Positions 37,430 through 50,800 of a stretch of 64,000 nucleotides of DNA are shown here, in pieces. Positions within the stretch are counted from its first letter, which is position 1. Each line of letters begins with the position of its first letter. The notes below the pieces were generated by a model that worked only from the letters and a program-made list of their open reading frames with translations, did not search any database and had not been told where the DNA came from. The stretch is from Himantopus leucocephalus (lineage: Eukaryota; Chordata; Aves; Charadriiformes; Recurvirostridae). The position numbers and the translations under genes are program-made. Where the stretch lies: assembly GCA_003993805.1 (NCBI GenBank), contig RSEF01000031.1, positions 58,484,681 through 58,548,680 of the forward strand, read 5' to 3'.

Positions 37430-40400
37430 CTAGAAAACAAATAAAGAAAGGGATAAAAATAGCTTGTCCTAGTGACATGCTGTCACCATTTCTGGCCAAG
37501 AGCAACTTGGTGTTTTTCACAAAATGTAAGGAATTTAAGAAAGATGAAACACACCACTTCCCTGATGATTTCCCACAAGTTTGTGCACTGAAAACTCACA
37601 TGTGGCATGAGGGCCACCAACATGAAGTCACCCTAAGGTTGCTACAAAGCTAAAAATGTACTGCCAGACAGAACCAGTAATAGAGAGGGAGCAACACAGC
37701 TTTCTGCAGAAACACTGGGACAATGACACAACAGGTAGGATTTTCCACTCATACCCACTTTCTACTCCCTGTTAGACACAACAGAGTCAGGTCCTGTTGC
37801 TTCAGTGGACCAAAGGCAGGCACATCTTGATGAATACCATGAGTTAAGGGAAGACATGCAGTAAACATTTCTTAAAAGGAGAGCCTTAGCCCCGCAGGCA
37901 GGAACTGAAAGCAGAGGATTGATGGAGAACCTTTTTATAGATGCTCAGACACTTAATATCCTTTATGAAAGAGTAATACATTTTTATGATACCACTATAA
38001 TTTTATTACATCCACTATACTTTAAGTCTACTTTTTACAGGGCTGAAGCTAATGGATTTTGCAGCCCAGTGCACGTTAGCCGTGAAAGGTTGCTCTGAAC
38101 ATCCATGCACTGAGCTAGTGATCCCCACGGTGACCATCTCAGCACAGCAGGAAAAGGGAAGAGGTGGTACACTCAAGAGGAGGGAGATGTTGGATTTCTC
38201 CTTCTAACCTTCAATTCTGCAGCCCCAACTGACCATTACTACAGCCCCAGAGGTGTAACTCTGCCCACTAAGAAGAGGTGATTTTAAAAAGACGTTTCTA
38301 TGGTTGCGGCTTTTGTGTTAATGTAGCATATAAAAGGTAAAAGAATGGCATAAACCCAACTGAAGAACCCACTCCAAGCAAAACAAGCTGGAAAGGTGAA
38401 CAGATGCACCATGTACAGGCTAACAACGTCAGCATGTTGTCTGATCCTCTGAGCTCTGGACACTTCTATAACAGGAGTTCTCAGTCTGTATTCTGCAGAA
38501 CCCTGACAGCCCAGGGTGTCCTCCTGAAGACTCCAAGAAAGATTGCTGGAAAAAAGCACGCTATGCACAGGGCACATCTGAAAAATGCACACCACTGTGC
38601 AAGCCTGCCCCGGGGCAGAGGTCTCACAAACTGAAGGGACCCTCTCTTCCTTCTGTACACTGCAACTAGTCAGTGGACAAAAATAGGACTTCTTTCCATC
38701 TGAAAGGTAGGCTGCAAGTACTTTTTCCAAACTGAGCTGTGTTTACAAACTTTGCTCGTGGCAAATGATCCTCCTCTGTCTGTGCAGAGGACCAATGCCT
38801 GTGGTGCCTGGCAGCTGCCCTGCCCTCCTGCCCGCCCAGGGATGGTGCTGCAGAATGCGGCTGTTGTGACAAAGTCAGGTGGCATGAACTTGGGTGGAAG
38901 TTCCTCTGGTCAGTGGCTTCACGAGCTCTGCGCTGTGAGTTATTTGGCAGAAAACTCTGCTGAAGACAATCTGGGATGCTTATGGAAATGATGAGCTGTT
39001 CGGTCACCAGCAGTCTCTTTGACAAGGGTTTGCCCTTTTGTGCCCTCAGGCCTTGCTACAACCCTCTTGCAATGACTGTTCGGGCACTGTTTGCCCCCTA
39101 CCAAATAGAAAATCTTAGGTCAATTCTCCATAAAGCCTCACACCTCCCAGGATGTTTGTTTGCCCAGCCCATGGATTGGTAACATTCACCCCCACGCCAC
39201 AGTTCCCCACAAGCTGCTTGCTACTCTGCTTCTGAGATTGCCATCTCATGACCTGCCACTGGCTCACACTGCTGGCTCACCCAAGGACTACTTATGAGAG
39301 CGCCAAGAGCGCTTTGGGAAACAACCTACTAAAATCAAGAGCCTAACCATACAACACCAGTTGCCCGGGAAGATGTAACAGCACCAGACTCACAGAAGTT
39401 CTCATACTGCAGTTAATCCCACAGGGACTAATTAACTTCTGACAGGCCTCGGTTTGAAAATTATGGTGGCCATTTCCTGAATCACAGTATCAGTTGGGCA
39501 ATTTATTGAACCACAACAGAAGACAGATTTAGATTGCTTCTGGCTTCCCAAGGCAGGGTTTATCATGAGCTGGGAAATTAAGTCATAGTTCCTGGTTTCT
39601 CCAAGTGCCAGATTGTCAAAATTGGGTCATCTGGTTTGAGCTGAGCTCTGGTACTTGATAGTCCTAACAGTAACGCCTTGTTATGAGTGCTACTTCAGTC
39701 CTGAACTGAGACAGTGAGTCAACTGCTGCACCAGAACAGGATACATAGACAGCCATTCAGGGATGTTCCATATCTTATGCAGTCATGCCCATTGAAGTCT
39801 GCATCCCTTTTTTCTTTTCTTCCCACTAGACATCTTGTCCTGATAAACTCAGAAACTACAAAAATTGGCATGAGTTGCTCGAACGCTTGAAAGTGTAGCC
39901 AGACCAGAAAGTGATGGCTACTGTGAGCTGTGTGCAGCTCTAATACTTGCAGCAAAGGACTCTTAGCGCAACAAAGTAAAAACCAAATAAATTGATGGCA
40001 TTGTGATGGCAGGCATTTATCAGTTACCATTTGTACGGGTGTTGTATCATCACAAGGCTGGAACAAGAATTACCCAATTTTTCCACTCCTGCAGGAAATA
40101 GATGATCCTTGCGTCTCTTTATTTTATCAGAATAGTGAATATTTGCTTTCTTTTGTCCGGGATAAAACAGTTTATCCCTTTCATTCTCAGACAGCGTGGA
40201 GGAGTCCTGGAAGAGGCTGGGATCTTGGCTGAAAAGCGCACCAGTGCATGGCTCTGTTTAAAGATAAGGGTATTCCCATCCTGCCTTCATTGCTGACTTC
40301 AGTGGCTGCATACCAAACCACAAAGTTCTTTGCCCAGCATCGCCTGTCAGCAGCCGGATCACGCTCCAAGAGTTTTAAATGATGTCTGAACGCCTCGTGG

Positions 40401-43400
40401 ACTGCTTGATAGAGGTGTTGGTACACCGCCAGGAGACGCTAAGAAAACCTACACCCTCACCAAGCGTGGACAGGAGTCCTCACTGGGACCTGTTGGACAG
40501 AACTTGGAAAAGCATTAAGCGGCCAGGAACACGCATCCCATTTCCAGAAGAGCCTTGCAAACACTGGTGCTCTGGGTTATAATCTCATCAACACTTGCAT
40601 GTTCTGGATCAAGTCCCAGGAGACTGCATTTTTATGTGTCTAACTCACAGGCTGCCTGTGAAAGCAAGCAAGTCCTGACCCAGTACCACTGTAGGTACGG
40701 CATGAGCAACTAACAAGTGTTGAGATTTGCGCGTAAATCTCTGAGTCCCGCTCCCCTCCCTCAATTGCTTTTTGCCTCCCTCTTCCTGGAGGTTACCTGA
40801 GGGCTTATTTTCAAACATTTCAGGGGCTGCAAGCTCGGTATGTGAATACACAGCACTTGAACACCTCAGCAATGATGGTTCCTTTGAAAAAGTATTCTTT
40901 GTGTTTATTTCACCTGATGCCACACTCACGGCAGAAACCCTGCAAAATCACACAAAACGGCCGTTTGCGCAGGCACAAGACCTCTTGCCAAACTTCTGTC
41001 ACTGAGATGATACATCATACCAGAAAAAAACAGTTATATTTGTCATTGCTTGCCAAAACATGTATACACCCTACATCTACGCAGAGACAACAGTGCTATT
41101 ATCTGATGGTTTGTAGGTGCTCCATGCCAAACCTTTTAAGTTGAAGTGCACATGGTAAACGTCTAGACACCTAATGCTCTGCTCCATGCTGAGGCCAGGA
41201 GTTGTACTGTATATGTGTTTGGTGAGGGAAGAAGAGGAGGGAGGCCAGACGAGCTAGTAAGATGCCATCGAAACTGGTGAGGTCTCAGATCTGATTGCTC
41301 TTTATGTCTCTGCATTCTTCCCCTAAAGCAAAGGCAGCTCCTGACAGTGCCTGTTGCTGTTCGTGCTGCAAATTAGCAGTCACTGTGTCACTGGAACTAC
41401 TTCAGAAATGCTGGGGGACTGTATTCGTCCTCCCTCTATAGTAGCAAACATACTAATCATGCACTATCTACTCCAAATAAAGAAAATAAAGATCTCTGCC
41501 ATATCAGGATGTTCTTAAAATCCCCAGATTCTACTGGACCGTTACTCATTTTTGTGCTAGCCCATGCTGCAAAGATCACATGTGTCACAAGCTCCTGGCA
41601 GGTAGCACTGTTTTCCAGAAAGAGCAGGGACTTTAGATGCTGTTTAGAGGCCACCCGGCTCTCACAAGGTGTGCAGGAGATGCTCCTGTGCTCCCTGCTG
41701 GCTTGCGGGCACCAGGCATCTGATACAGCACCAATGTCACCTGACCGATTTCTGGTCTGCTGAGTGGTTTGATGACCACATTTTACAACCACGTAACCAG
41801 TCCCTCTTTCAGAAGGGCCTCCAGACCCAGCAGGCTGAAGGACACAGATGATGTGGAAAGGCGACCCTCATAGCAGATGGCATTGCAGAGGACACAGCTT
41901 AGCTGTCTGGTTTTGTAGTATGGGCAATGCTTGCCTGGCTCAACAGTTTCCTCAGGCAACCCTCTCTACATGAGAACAACTGGCCACCCTGAGCCGCCGA
42001 GAAAGTTTCTGAGTGTCCCTCACCAAGGTCCAGACACAAAGAAATCTCCTTCCAAATGCAGATGAATGGCATCATCTTGTACTATGGGGTTGATGGCTCC
42101 ACGGCTAGCAGCATCCTATCTCCTCAACACCCAATGCTTCTGCCTGCCTTTCCTTGGGTATATATTCAAAGCTGCTTTTTCTCCAGTCCTGTTCTGTTTG
42201 CCATGTGGCATGGGGACAAGAATACCTGAAAATGTTGTACTTGCAAGTACGCAAGGAGCTCTGAGGTGAATAATCATGCTACACACAGGATTTTGTCTTC
42301 AAGATCCTTCAGGTATGGCTTCCTGACAGCTTGCAGAGGAGAAGCAATAAGCATGTCTCGTGCTGCGAGTCGTGCATGTGCATTCTCTCCCAGGTACCTG
42401 TAGGAATTTGGCCCTTAGAACAAAGTGTCCATATACAAATAGCCATATCTTCTTACACATAAGCTGTCTTTTTTCTTTTCTTTCTTTCTAATTATTCTCT
42501 TTAAGAGCGAATTGATGCTATCAATAGTGAAGGTAGTAATGCAGTAAGCGATCAGGTTACTCTATAAAGAAATCTTGTGGATCTTTCCAGGGATAGCTGC
42601 CAATTTCCATTTGTCTTTGGTGTATATTACAAAGTAAACCTCCTGCAAGTTACAGACCCCACTTTGCCAACTCCAAAGCCTATCTGAAGAGGCAACGTGC
42701 CGTAATGTCCCCAGGCAACTTCCGCATCAGCTGCAGTCATGATATTCTTAAGCAATGTCTCGAGCACAACATTCAGATACATTCAGCTGCAACCAGGAGA
42801 CTTCATCACATCTGTGAGATCACCCTGGGGAAGCACTCCAGATTGCCCAAGCCAAATTCCTCAGTGCTGTTTGCCTAGCTACCCAGAAGACCTGAACCCT
42901 GCAAAACTGCACACAAGGTGTGCGTGCTGCTGCTGGTTGTCCTTGAGTATGAGAGGAGGAGAAGAGGACACGCAGCCATCCCACAGGCTGTGGAAACATG
43001 GCGGTTCATAAAGTGGCAATATGGGTGAAATCAGTGTACAAAGGGAAAAGTGAAAGCAGCTGAGTTACCAGAACTTTACCAATTTGCTTAGCTGAACCTG
43101 CATTAACCACGTTAACCATTAGCCACCACCAGCATTACTAACGAAAGGAAAGCGCATTAACATCAACCACCGTGAAGACAGGTTCATTCAAGCTGGAGAG
43201 TTTAATCCGAGTTTCACTGTAGGTTTGCAACAGACAGTGAAAGCACCTGGTAGCCCCTGCCCATCACCTGTCCATACCTCATTGCTCTGTCTCTTCATCC
43301 AAAGGTCTCTGTTTTTTCTTTCCACTTGTCACCGGCACCACGGCAGGACCTTTGACACGATGCCTTTTATGTGCTGTTGTGCTGAGCAACAACACACAGT

Positions 43401-44283
43401 GCCACCACTAGCACCAAGCAGCAAGAAGGCGATTTATTTAGCAGCATTTGCCAGGTGATGGAAATGCAGTCCCAGAATACCTGGTGAAAATCATGCTCCT
43501 CTATCCCTCACCCAGAGTCACTTAGTCACTGTCCTGCACTGATGTCCCAACACAAACACTAACACCCTGCTGTTCCCTAGATGGCAGTTCCCTGAGGCAT
43601 TTGGCTTTTTCCTTTTTCTTATGTTCCTTTGGTAGAACCTGAGACACTCTGACCTTCTTCAACACAGTTGTCATCCCATGAACAGCAGCTCAGTGGAATT
43701 TTGCTGGAGGTCTCAAGGGATTTTTCCACTTGGGAAGTTTCTCGTGCACAGTACAGGGGCTTTATTAGCTTTAGTTTTCTGGTCTTTTAATTTTAAAACT
43801 TCTTGAAGAGAGAAAATTCAGAACTGACAAGCAACTGTCTTAAAAGATGCATATCCTTGGATGCACATTTAATTGTATTCTAGATGAACATTAAAACAAA
43901 ATTATGTGGAGAGCAGACATTACTACTGAAATTCTAAGAGCAAAATAAATAATTTCAAGCCAAACTGTGCCTTGGAATTGATGTAACTAGATCACGTTCA
44001 GGAAAATATCTTTAATCCAAAAAGGCTCTTGGGACATAGGTTTTCAGTCCTACTGAAGTGAGATTAAATGAGCACGTGGTTCAAGTCAAGCTTGTAAGTA
44101 AGTAAGTACATTCCTGGGCAGGGAAGGACTTAAGCCATTGTTTAAATGTTTTCCTGAAACGCAACCCCAGAAGTTAAAGAGGGTATGACAGCAACTATTT
44201 CTTGGTGAGCCTATTTGCACTCTGCTAATTGAAATGCATCACAGGTCCATGGGAACTTCCCAGCTATGCTGATGCTCAGACTT

Positions 44284-44366
44284 CATAGAATCATAGAATA
44301 GTTTGGGCTGGAAAGGGACTTTCAAAGGTCATCTACTCCAACCCCCCTGGAATGAGCAGGGACATA
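44284..44366 (-). mobile_element. CR1 LINE 3' end, - strand, short
   Basis: The segment begins 'tcatagaatcatagaatag' followed by 'tttgggctggaaagggactt' and 'caacccccctgg'. This is the reverse complement of the CR1 3' terminus. Only about 80 bases survive, so it is a heavily 5'-truncated insertion. Confidence 0.93.
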
Positions 44367-44475
44367 CTTGAAAAGCATGAGAGAGAGCGTTCCTTTTTTT
44401 ATACAACATGCTGCAAAATGCCAAGTAAAGTGTTTTCACTTGATTAAAGAAAGTAGTCAACTTTGCAGAAAACAG

Positions 44476-45560
44476 TTTATTAAATACAGGAGACTTGGTT
44501 GCTACACCTAATTACAGACAAAACACTGTGAATAAAGCATGCACTTATCACAGACATCAATGACTATCTTGATTATTTTTTAAATGGTCTTTAATTCTGT
44601 AAGTTTAAGGCTGTACCAATACAAATTTTTTTTTTAAAAAAAGTCACACTACAATAGTAGCTAACATTGTACAGACAGCGAAATCAATCTCTAACGCAGC
44701 AGAACCAGACTTCTTAAAGACTATCATAGGGGAATAAAAATGGAGCTGAAGTGCAAAAAAGATCAGAGTATCTCTGGAATTTGCAGATCAGTAAAAGTGA
44801 ATGTTATACTCCAATTAGCACACAACTGAATCCATTCTTTTCAAAAGCCTAATTATCTGACAACTGAGCAAGAGATGAAACTCAGATACCATTAAAAAAA
44901 AAAAAAAAAAGACCTCTTGGTTTTACTTTCTTCTTATTGAGGGCACTTTTTACCCAAACACTAAAAGACCATTTTTCAAGGAGACATCTGACTGAAGACA
45001 GCAGTACGTTTGTTTACTCCATCCCAATTAAAGAACACTGGAGTGTCTTACAGTAGAGGGGAAAAAAAAAGAAAACCACAACAAAAAAGCAATTCTCAAC
45101 TGGCACAAGTGACAGACAACTTTGTTGACCATATTGGTCTTCACCTGTGAAGGATCTTACCATGTATGATGTTTGCTTGTTAAAAATATGCTGCAGAAAT
45201 AGCAATATAGTATCCACAGGGGTCAAACCTTATCCAGCTGATGAGTAGAAAGTTTACCAGCCCTGGAAACCCAGTTGGGGATCTGGTGCTCAAAGTAGGT
45301 TATGAAATCTTTCCTCATTTACAGCAGCAAAGCCATTTTGCTCATTTTTCTCAGGTCGCTGTGCAATTCCAGGAAGAAGGTAATTTGAAGACAATGGGGT
45401 TGAACAGGTAGCTCTGAAGATGGACTGTAGTTGACAATTTTGCTCACGTTTTCAGAAAACGATCCAGTGATCTCTCCATTCCCCTCAGATATTCTAGATT
45501 TGCAGAGCTTAATGCATTAAAATGCATCAAAATATTACTTGTCCCTAATAAACCCTTGTA
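44476..45560 (-). other. 3'UTR-like block on the - strand, speculative
   Basis: Read on the - strand, this AT-rich block ends in a clean AATAAA (complement at 44476-44481) with T-rich DNA after it. Other AATAAA-like hexamers and T-runs occur within it. It lies in KIAA1958 sense inside the intron between the two 3' ends, so it might be part of an extended 3'UTR or an unannotated transcript. No splice site or ORF supports this. Confidence 0.15.
44894..44911. repeat. Poly-A tract
   Basis: Homopolymer A run in the KIAA1958 intron, with no flanking element recognised. Confidence 0.85.
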
Positions 45561-47806
45561 TATATAATATCCCAAATGCAGGGTCAAGTGATCTTTGTAA
45601 GAAGTTTCCCTATGTATAGAAAACTGCCTTTTAAGTGGAAGATAGGTAGCACTGCTCATGCTAAGATTTCTGCCTTAAATAGCCGACTAGAGCTGGGGCT
45701 TGGAAAGGGGTCTAAAAAAAGCTAAGCCCCCAAATTCCACTGAGGTTTGGATGGATAATTCTCTCCTGGCTCCTTTCAGCAGCACAGCCTAAGCTACAGG
45801 GTTTTTTTTCTAAAAACAAAGAAAAAGAAAGCTTGTCCTGCAATGTAATGCACTTCAGACAAAATGCAATTACAAGAGCAATTACAGGACTGACAACATG
45901 TACACTGAAGGCATCACAGTGATTGGAAGGTGGTATCTAAACCAGCACACCATAAGCATCAGCCAGTTTGTGCCTTGAAACCAGTGAACCATGGTGAAAA
46001 CCAAATAAATGCCACTAGAGTCTCTGATACACCACAGGCAGCAGGCTAAATCCCAATACCAGGTCTGCACCTGTAGAACCGTAACTGCATTCCAGAGTGC
46101 AAAGTGCTAAATAAAGGATATTGATCGCTTTCCTGATTCAGATCTGAACTGAAGATAATGCAGATATATCTAGCTTCACAACGGAAGAGAAGATGGTCAA
46201 AAAACAACTGCTGTGCTGCAGAAATATGATGCATTTTTTTTTTTGCAGGTTGGGCCAAGATACAGAAAAAAGCTAGGAAGACCAATTGGTAAGACAGTAA
46301 GTGCAATTGATGAGACCGTGGAGCCTCAGATTTAGCTATAAACAGAAAAATTGCAGGAAATAAGACAGTGTATCACTGCCTTGCATATTTAATATTAGGG
46401 CCACATAGGCAGGAGTTCTGCGGAGTCAAAAGTCATCACTCATACTAGTGGAAGCACGTGTTCATGTGTAAATGGCTACAAGATAAGCAAAACAACATTA
46501 CAACTGGCCTCAGCTGGTTTCTGATCTGGCAGAAGGAGCCTCAAGAAGCCACTGATTTTTAAACGACAGTAAAAGGGCCAAGCATTTCTGAAGAGTGCCC
46601 GATTCCCTCCAAGAGATGAGAACTGAGGTGCTGCAAAGGCTTCTAAGCATCCTAATCACTTGTGGAAGGTTCAGCTCCTCAGATGGGGTTTTCAAATTCA
46701 TCAGTTTGTGGGGGACTGGCTTGTGACCTACTGCATGGGATGATCTTCAGTGTGTTCTGCGCTGCATCCTTTAATATTGCTTTTTGTAAATGTCCTGGGT
46801 ATGACAAAAAGGAGCAGCTACATTCAAAATTTTGGCATAAACTTCTTTTTTGAAAGTATTTTACATCACAAGGGCTGTAAATTGTCTTGCTGGGGAACAG
46901 ACATGGCTTTAGACCAGTACCTGTAAGGATGAATTCAATGCACTCTTATTTTTCCCAATCACACATTTTTTTCTGGCAACTTGGTATTCTGATCTGAAAA
47001 GTCTTTTCAAGATGTGTAACAGGCTTTCATCTCTCAGTAGAAATAGAAAACTGATGGTTAGTCTTTTCTTTTTTCCATACAAAATATTATTTTAAAGACC
47101 AGCCTAGGTACAGTCGACCATGCCTGGTGGCTGGAAAATGCACTAGACAGTCGAACATCTCGCATTTCCCTCCTGCCTGTTTCTGTTGTATGATTACAGT
47201 ATGGTACAATTTCAGCCTGTCAAAATCTTATCAAAAGCAAAATGAATGCATATGCGTGTGCGTATTTGCTGTACTGCCAGATTTTAAGCAGAGGGTGGAA
47301 AAGGAACTGAAAATGCAATGTCAGAATTTTGATAAACAGGGCTCGTCTGCCATGAAAGCAGTTGGAAAGAACCAGACCAAAAATCTTGGGCTTGAATTTC
47401 ATCCAAGTCTCATTTGGCAGCAATGTGTGGCTTCAGCGCAGGCGGAACAGAGACTGGAATCCACCACTTGACCAGGCTGACACTTGTTTACAAGAGCAGG
47501 CTCACAACTGTTATGAGAGCTAACAGCTTCGTATAGTAATCAGATGATTGCTTTCATTAAACTACATTTTAGCGTGCTCTGCAATGACTTGAAGAGGCCT
47601 GGCTAATCACTGGATCCGTTACCAACAGGAATATTTGGGTATTATGCATTCCCTCATACCCTTCACATTCACAGTTGGCAGACTGCTGTTGCAGTAGGTG
47701 TAGATGGGGAAGATGGCTTCTTTTCAGCTCTGTTAAAGGTTTTTTTTTTTTTTCCAAATGAAAATTAATGAGAAGACACTTTAAAGAAAGATGGAGAGTT
47801 CAAGAT

Positions 47807-47832
47807 NTTTTTTTTTTTTTTTTTTTTTTTTA
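47807..47832. repeat. Poly-T tract with one undetermined base
   Basis: A single N at 47807 is followed by about 25 T. The N marks uncertain homopolymer length in the assembly rather than biology. Confidence 0.9.
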
Positions 47833-50800
47833 AGCTTCAAGCTGGTAAGTGATCATCTGTGCAGAACAAGATATTAGAAGTTTGGCACCTCCTGTCTACC
47901 ACAACATATTGATTCCTTCTACAGAAGGCACTAAATACTGGCTTAAAACAGGAAATGAACAGCAGAATGCAGAGTTTTACCATGACACACAAAAAAACTG
48001 CTAACTGGCACAGCTTCGTAGTACAGTTTTCAGTTACCTACAACAGTGGTGATTATAGCAGCAATGGTTAGCATTTTTACAAGTACCACATAAACGTACA
48101 AATGTCAGAACATCTAGAAAACATGCAAAATTTCAACAGCAACATCACTGAATCACACAATGCATAGAAATATTATTATTGTTTGGCAAGACAGTGAATC
48201 TTTTTCTTAGAAAACAAAACAAAAAAATTAACAAAATCTACTTTTTTACAAACTGTTCTTAAAAACTTTGAGTTGTCATTAAAGTCAGTGACTGGAGGTT
48301 AACCTTTGAGAGAGGTTTAACTCTGAGAATGAATTGGTCGCTTAGAAGAATTCACATTGTTAGGTGGAAATTTGGTTACATTTAAGCAAAATATGTTTTT
48401 CAAATGCTGTTTTGGGAGAAACAGTGCTAATCTCGTCAATTTGCAAAATGGGAGAAAGCACATTCACATTAAAAGATTAGAAAGATTAAACATTGCATGC
48501 AGGGAAAGATAAAAGCTTTACTTTAGCTGCTTCTCCCTAGCACTGCTCACCATGAGACCAAGGGTTGTCATAGCAAAAATGCTTTTCAAAGGCAGAGTTA
48601 AAGCCAGCAGATAATTAAAACAAATGGAAAAGATTTTCTAATTCCAGTGTAAAACAAAGTAGGATATTAAAGGATAAGGATTATGCTTGCATTCTTTAGA
48701 AAAAAAGACAAAAACTTCCATTGTGTTTGCCAGGCTTTCCCACTGCCTTTCCACTATCTTCAGCACACTTAGCTATCCTGCCATTTCTTTTTTTTTCCAG
48801 TCTTAAATAATTTGGTCCCCCCGACAGGCCTCAAGATGACCCTGCGATAGATGGGTCACACAGACAAAAACAAGCACTGACAATGCAACTAGGGCCAAGC
48901 GATGTCCTTTCCTGCATACTTCAGACCCATCTGTTCCAGTGGGGCTACTCATGAGCAGTTTACAGTGCAAGTAAACTGCCAAGTGCAGTTTACAGCCCGA
49001 GCTGGCTGGAAGCAGGTGGCACAGGCATGTGTTTCTCTCCGTGCTCTGCAGAACTGGCACCAAATCCTCTCCAGCAGCAGCACCACCTGGCTTGCAGGCA
49101 CTGCCATAAATGGGAGCAGAATCAGGTTCTCACCATTTCTTCCCCTGACGGCTTTCAGATTCCACGAAGATGTTTCATGTCACGTTTTGTCTGCACATCC
49201 CTGAATGCTCTGGATATTTCTGCACCTGGATTTCATATCCATGCCCCCAGCCTTGTGCAGATGAACCCAGTCTTGCAAGCCACTCACACAGAGAAAGCTC
49301 CCACGGCAGGCAAAGCTTGCAAGATCTGCACCATAAGCATCATGCAGAAGACAAAGGCCTCCACACAGTGATTTACATTGCAGCCATAGTTCAGTGCACC
49401 TTCAGCCCCAGAGTCACTAGGAGAAGATTTGTCTTCCTACACAAAAGTTACCAAAATCAGTTCAAAGCCAATTACTATTGCCTTGCTTTCTGGATCTATA
49501 CTTTACATCCACTGCTGAAGATACAGAGGCTGAAGCATGTCTCCTGCATTGGCTTGTTTTTGGGCTGGAAATTTGACATACAGTAAGTGTATTAACTGTG
49601 TGATAGTAGAAGGGAAGAAGCAACGTGGGGCAGACCAGGGACTACTTACTACTTAAGGCTACACATGATTTTGGGCAGCTGAGAACATGCTATAATGGTA
49701 AGGAGGACAGTCTTGGTGAGGTTACAGCCTTCAGAAAGCAGATCAAATTCTAGGCATGAGGAATGTTAGAGTTGTCCTTGTTCACAAAAATAACAGCTGA
49801 AGTGGCAAAGATAGTATCTGTAAAATTAATTTTAAGATTTTAGTTTTCTAGTGTAAGAATAATACAATATTTTTGTCTAAAACATTTTGCATTTTCTTGA
49901 TTCTTTTCCCCTTACTTGACTGTTTCATTATTTTCTTGACACTTACAGACTGTATAAAACAACAGCAACCAAAAAACGCAAATGCGGATTCCTGAAGCAT
50001 TGTGAAAGAGCTAAACACCTCTTCTCATTCCCACGGAAAGTCTATCCCACTGAATTTCAATGACAGCACCTACCTCACCGGTCTCTTAAACACTGTGAAC
50101 CAACCTTCTATTAATTACAAAAGACCAAATTGAAACCTGAAAAGGTACTATTTTTTCATATACTAGTGACTGCTGTGTAATGAATGCTGAGTGCAAGAAT
50201 AAAAGATTAGGCAAAAGCATCCTAATCCCTTTGAAACAGTAAATCAATTTCCAATGCACAGACAGCTCATTTAATGGCATTTGTGTAATAAAACAAATAG
50301 AATTTTGTGTGCATTACCAACTAAAGTTAACCAATTCAGTCAGAAAACTGAGGAGGAAAGAAATTCCTCAATTGAGACAGAGACTCTAGAGACTGTGTTA
50401 AAACACATCAGTTTTTGTAACAAGCAAATTGCATCCCAAACCATTTTTCCCCCCATCAGATTATGAATTAAAGCTTTAGATATCACTACTACTTTGAACA
50501 TGTTCCAGTGAATGGCCCGTGTCAAACTTTTCAACAAGGTCTCAGGTGTCTCTAAGCTGTGTGGTTTTTTAGCTTTCCAGCATTTCACCGCTGTAAATGC
50601 CTCTCTGCTGCTTTCAGGAAGGGTCGAGGTGCTGGAGGACAGCTTCAGCAGAGCTTCGCAAGGCCTCAGCCAGAGACAGCACAGTGGGGAGGAACGGGCT
50701 GGCACCTGGTTTGCACGAGCACAGCTGGTAGCCGTGCAACCATGCAACTCATTGGGGGCTCAGAAAAACCCAGTTTGTCCTCAGAAGGGCAACTCCATCG

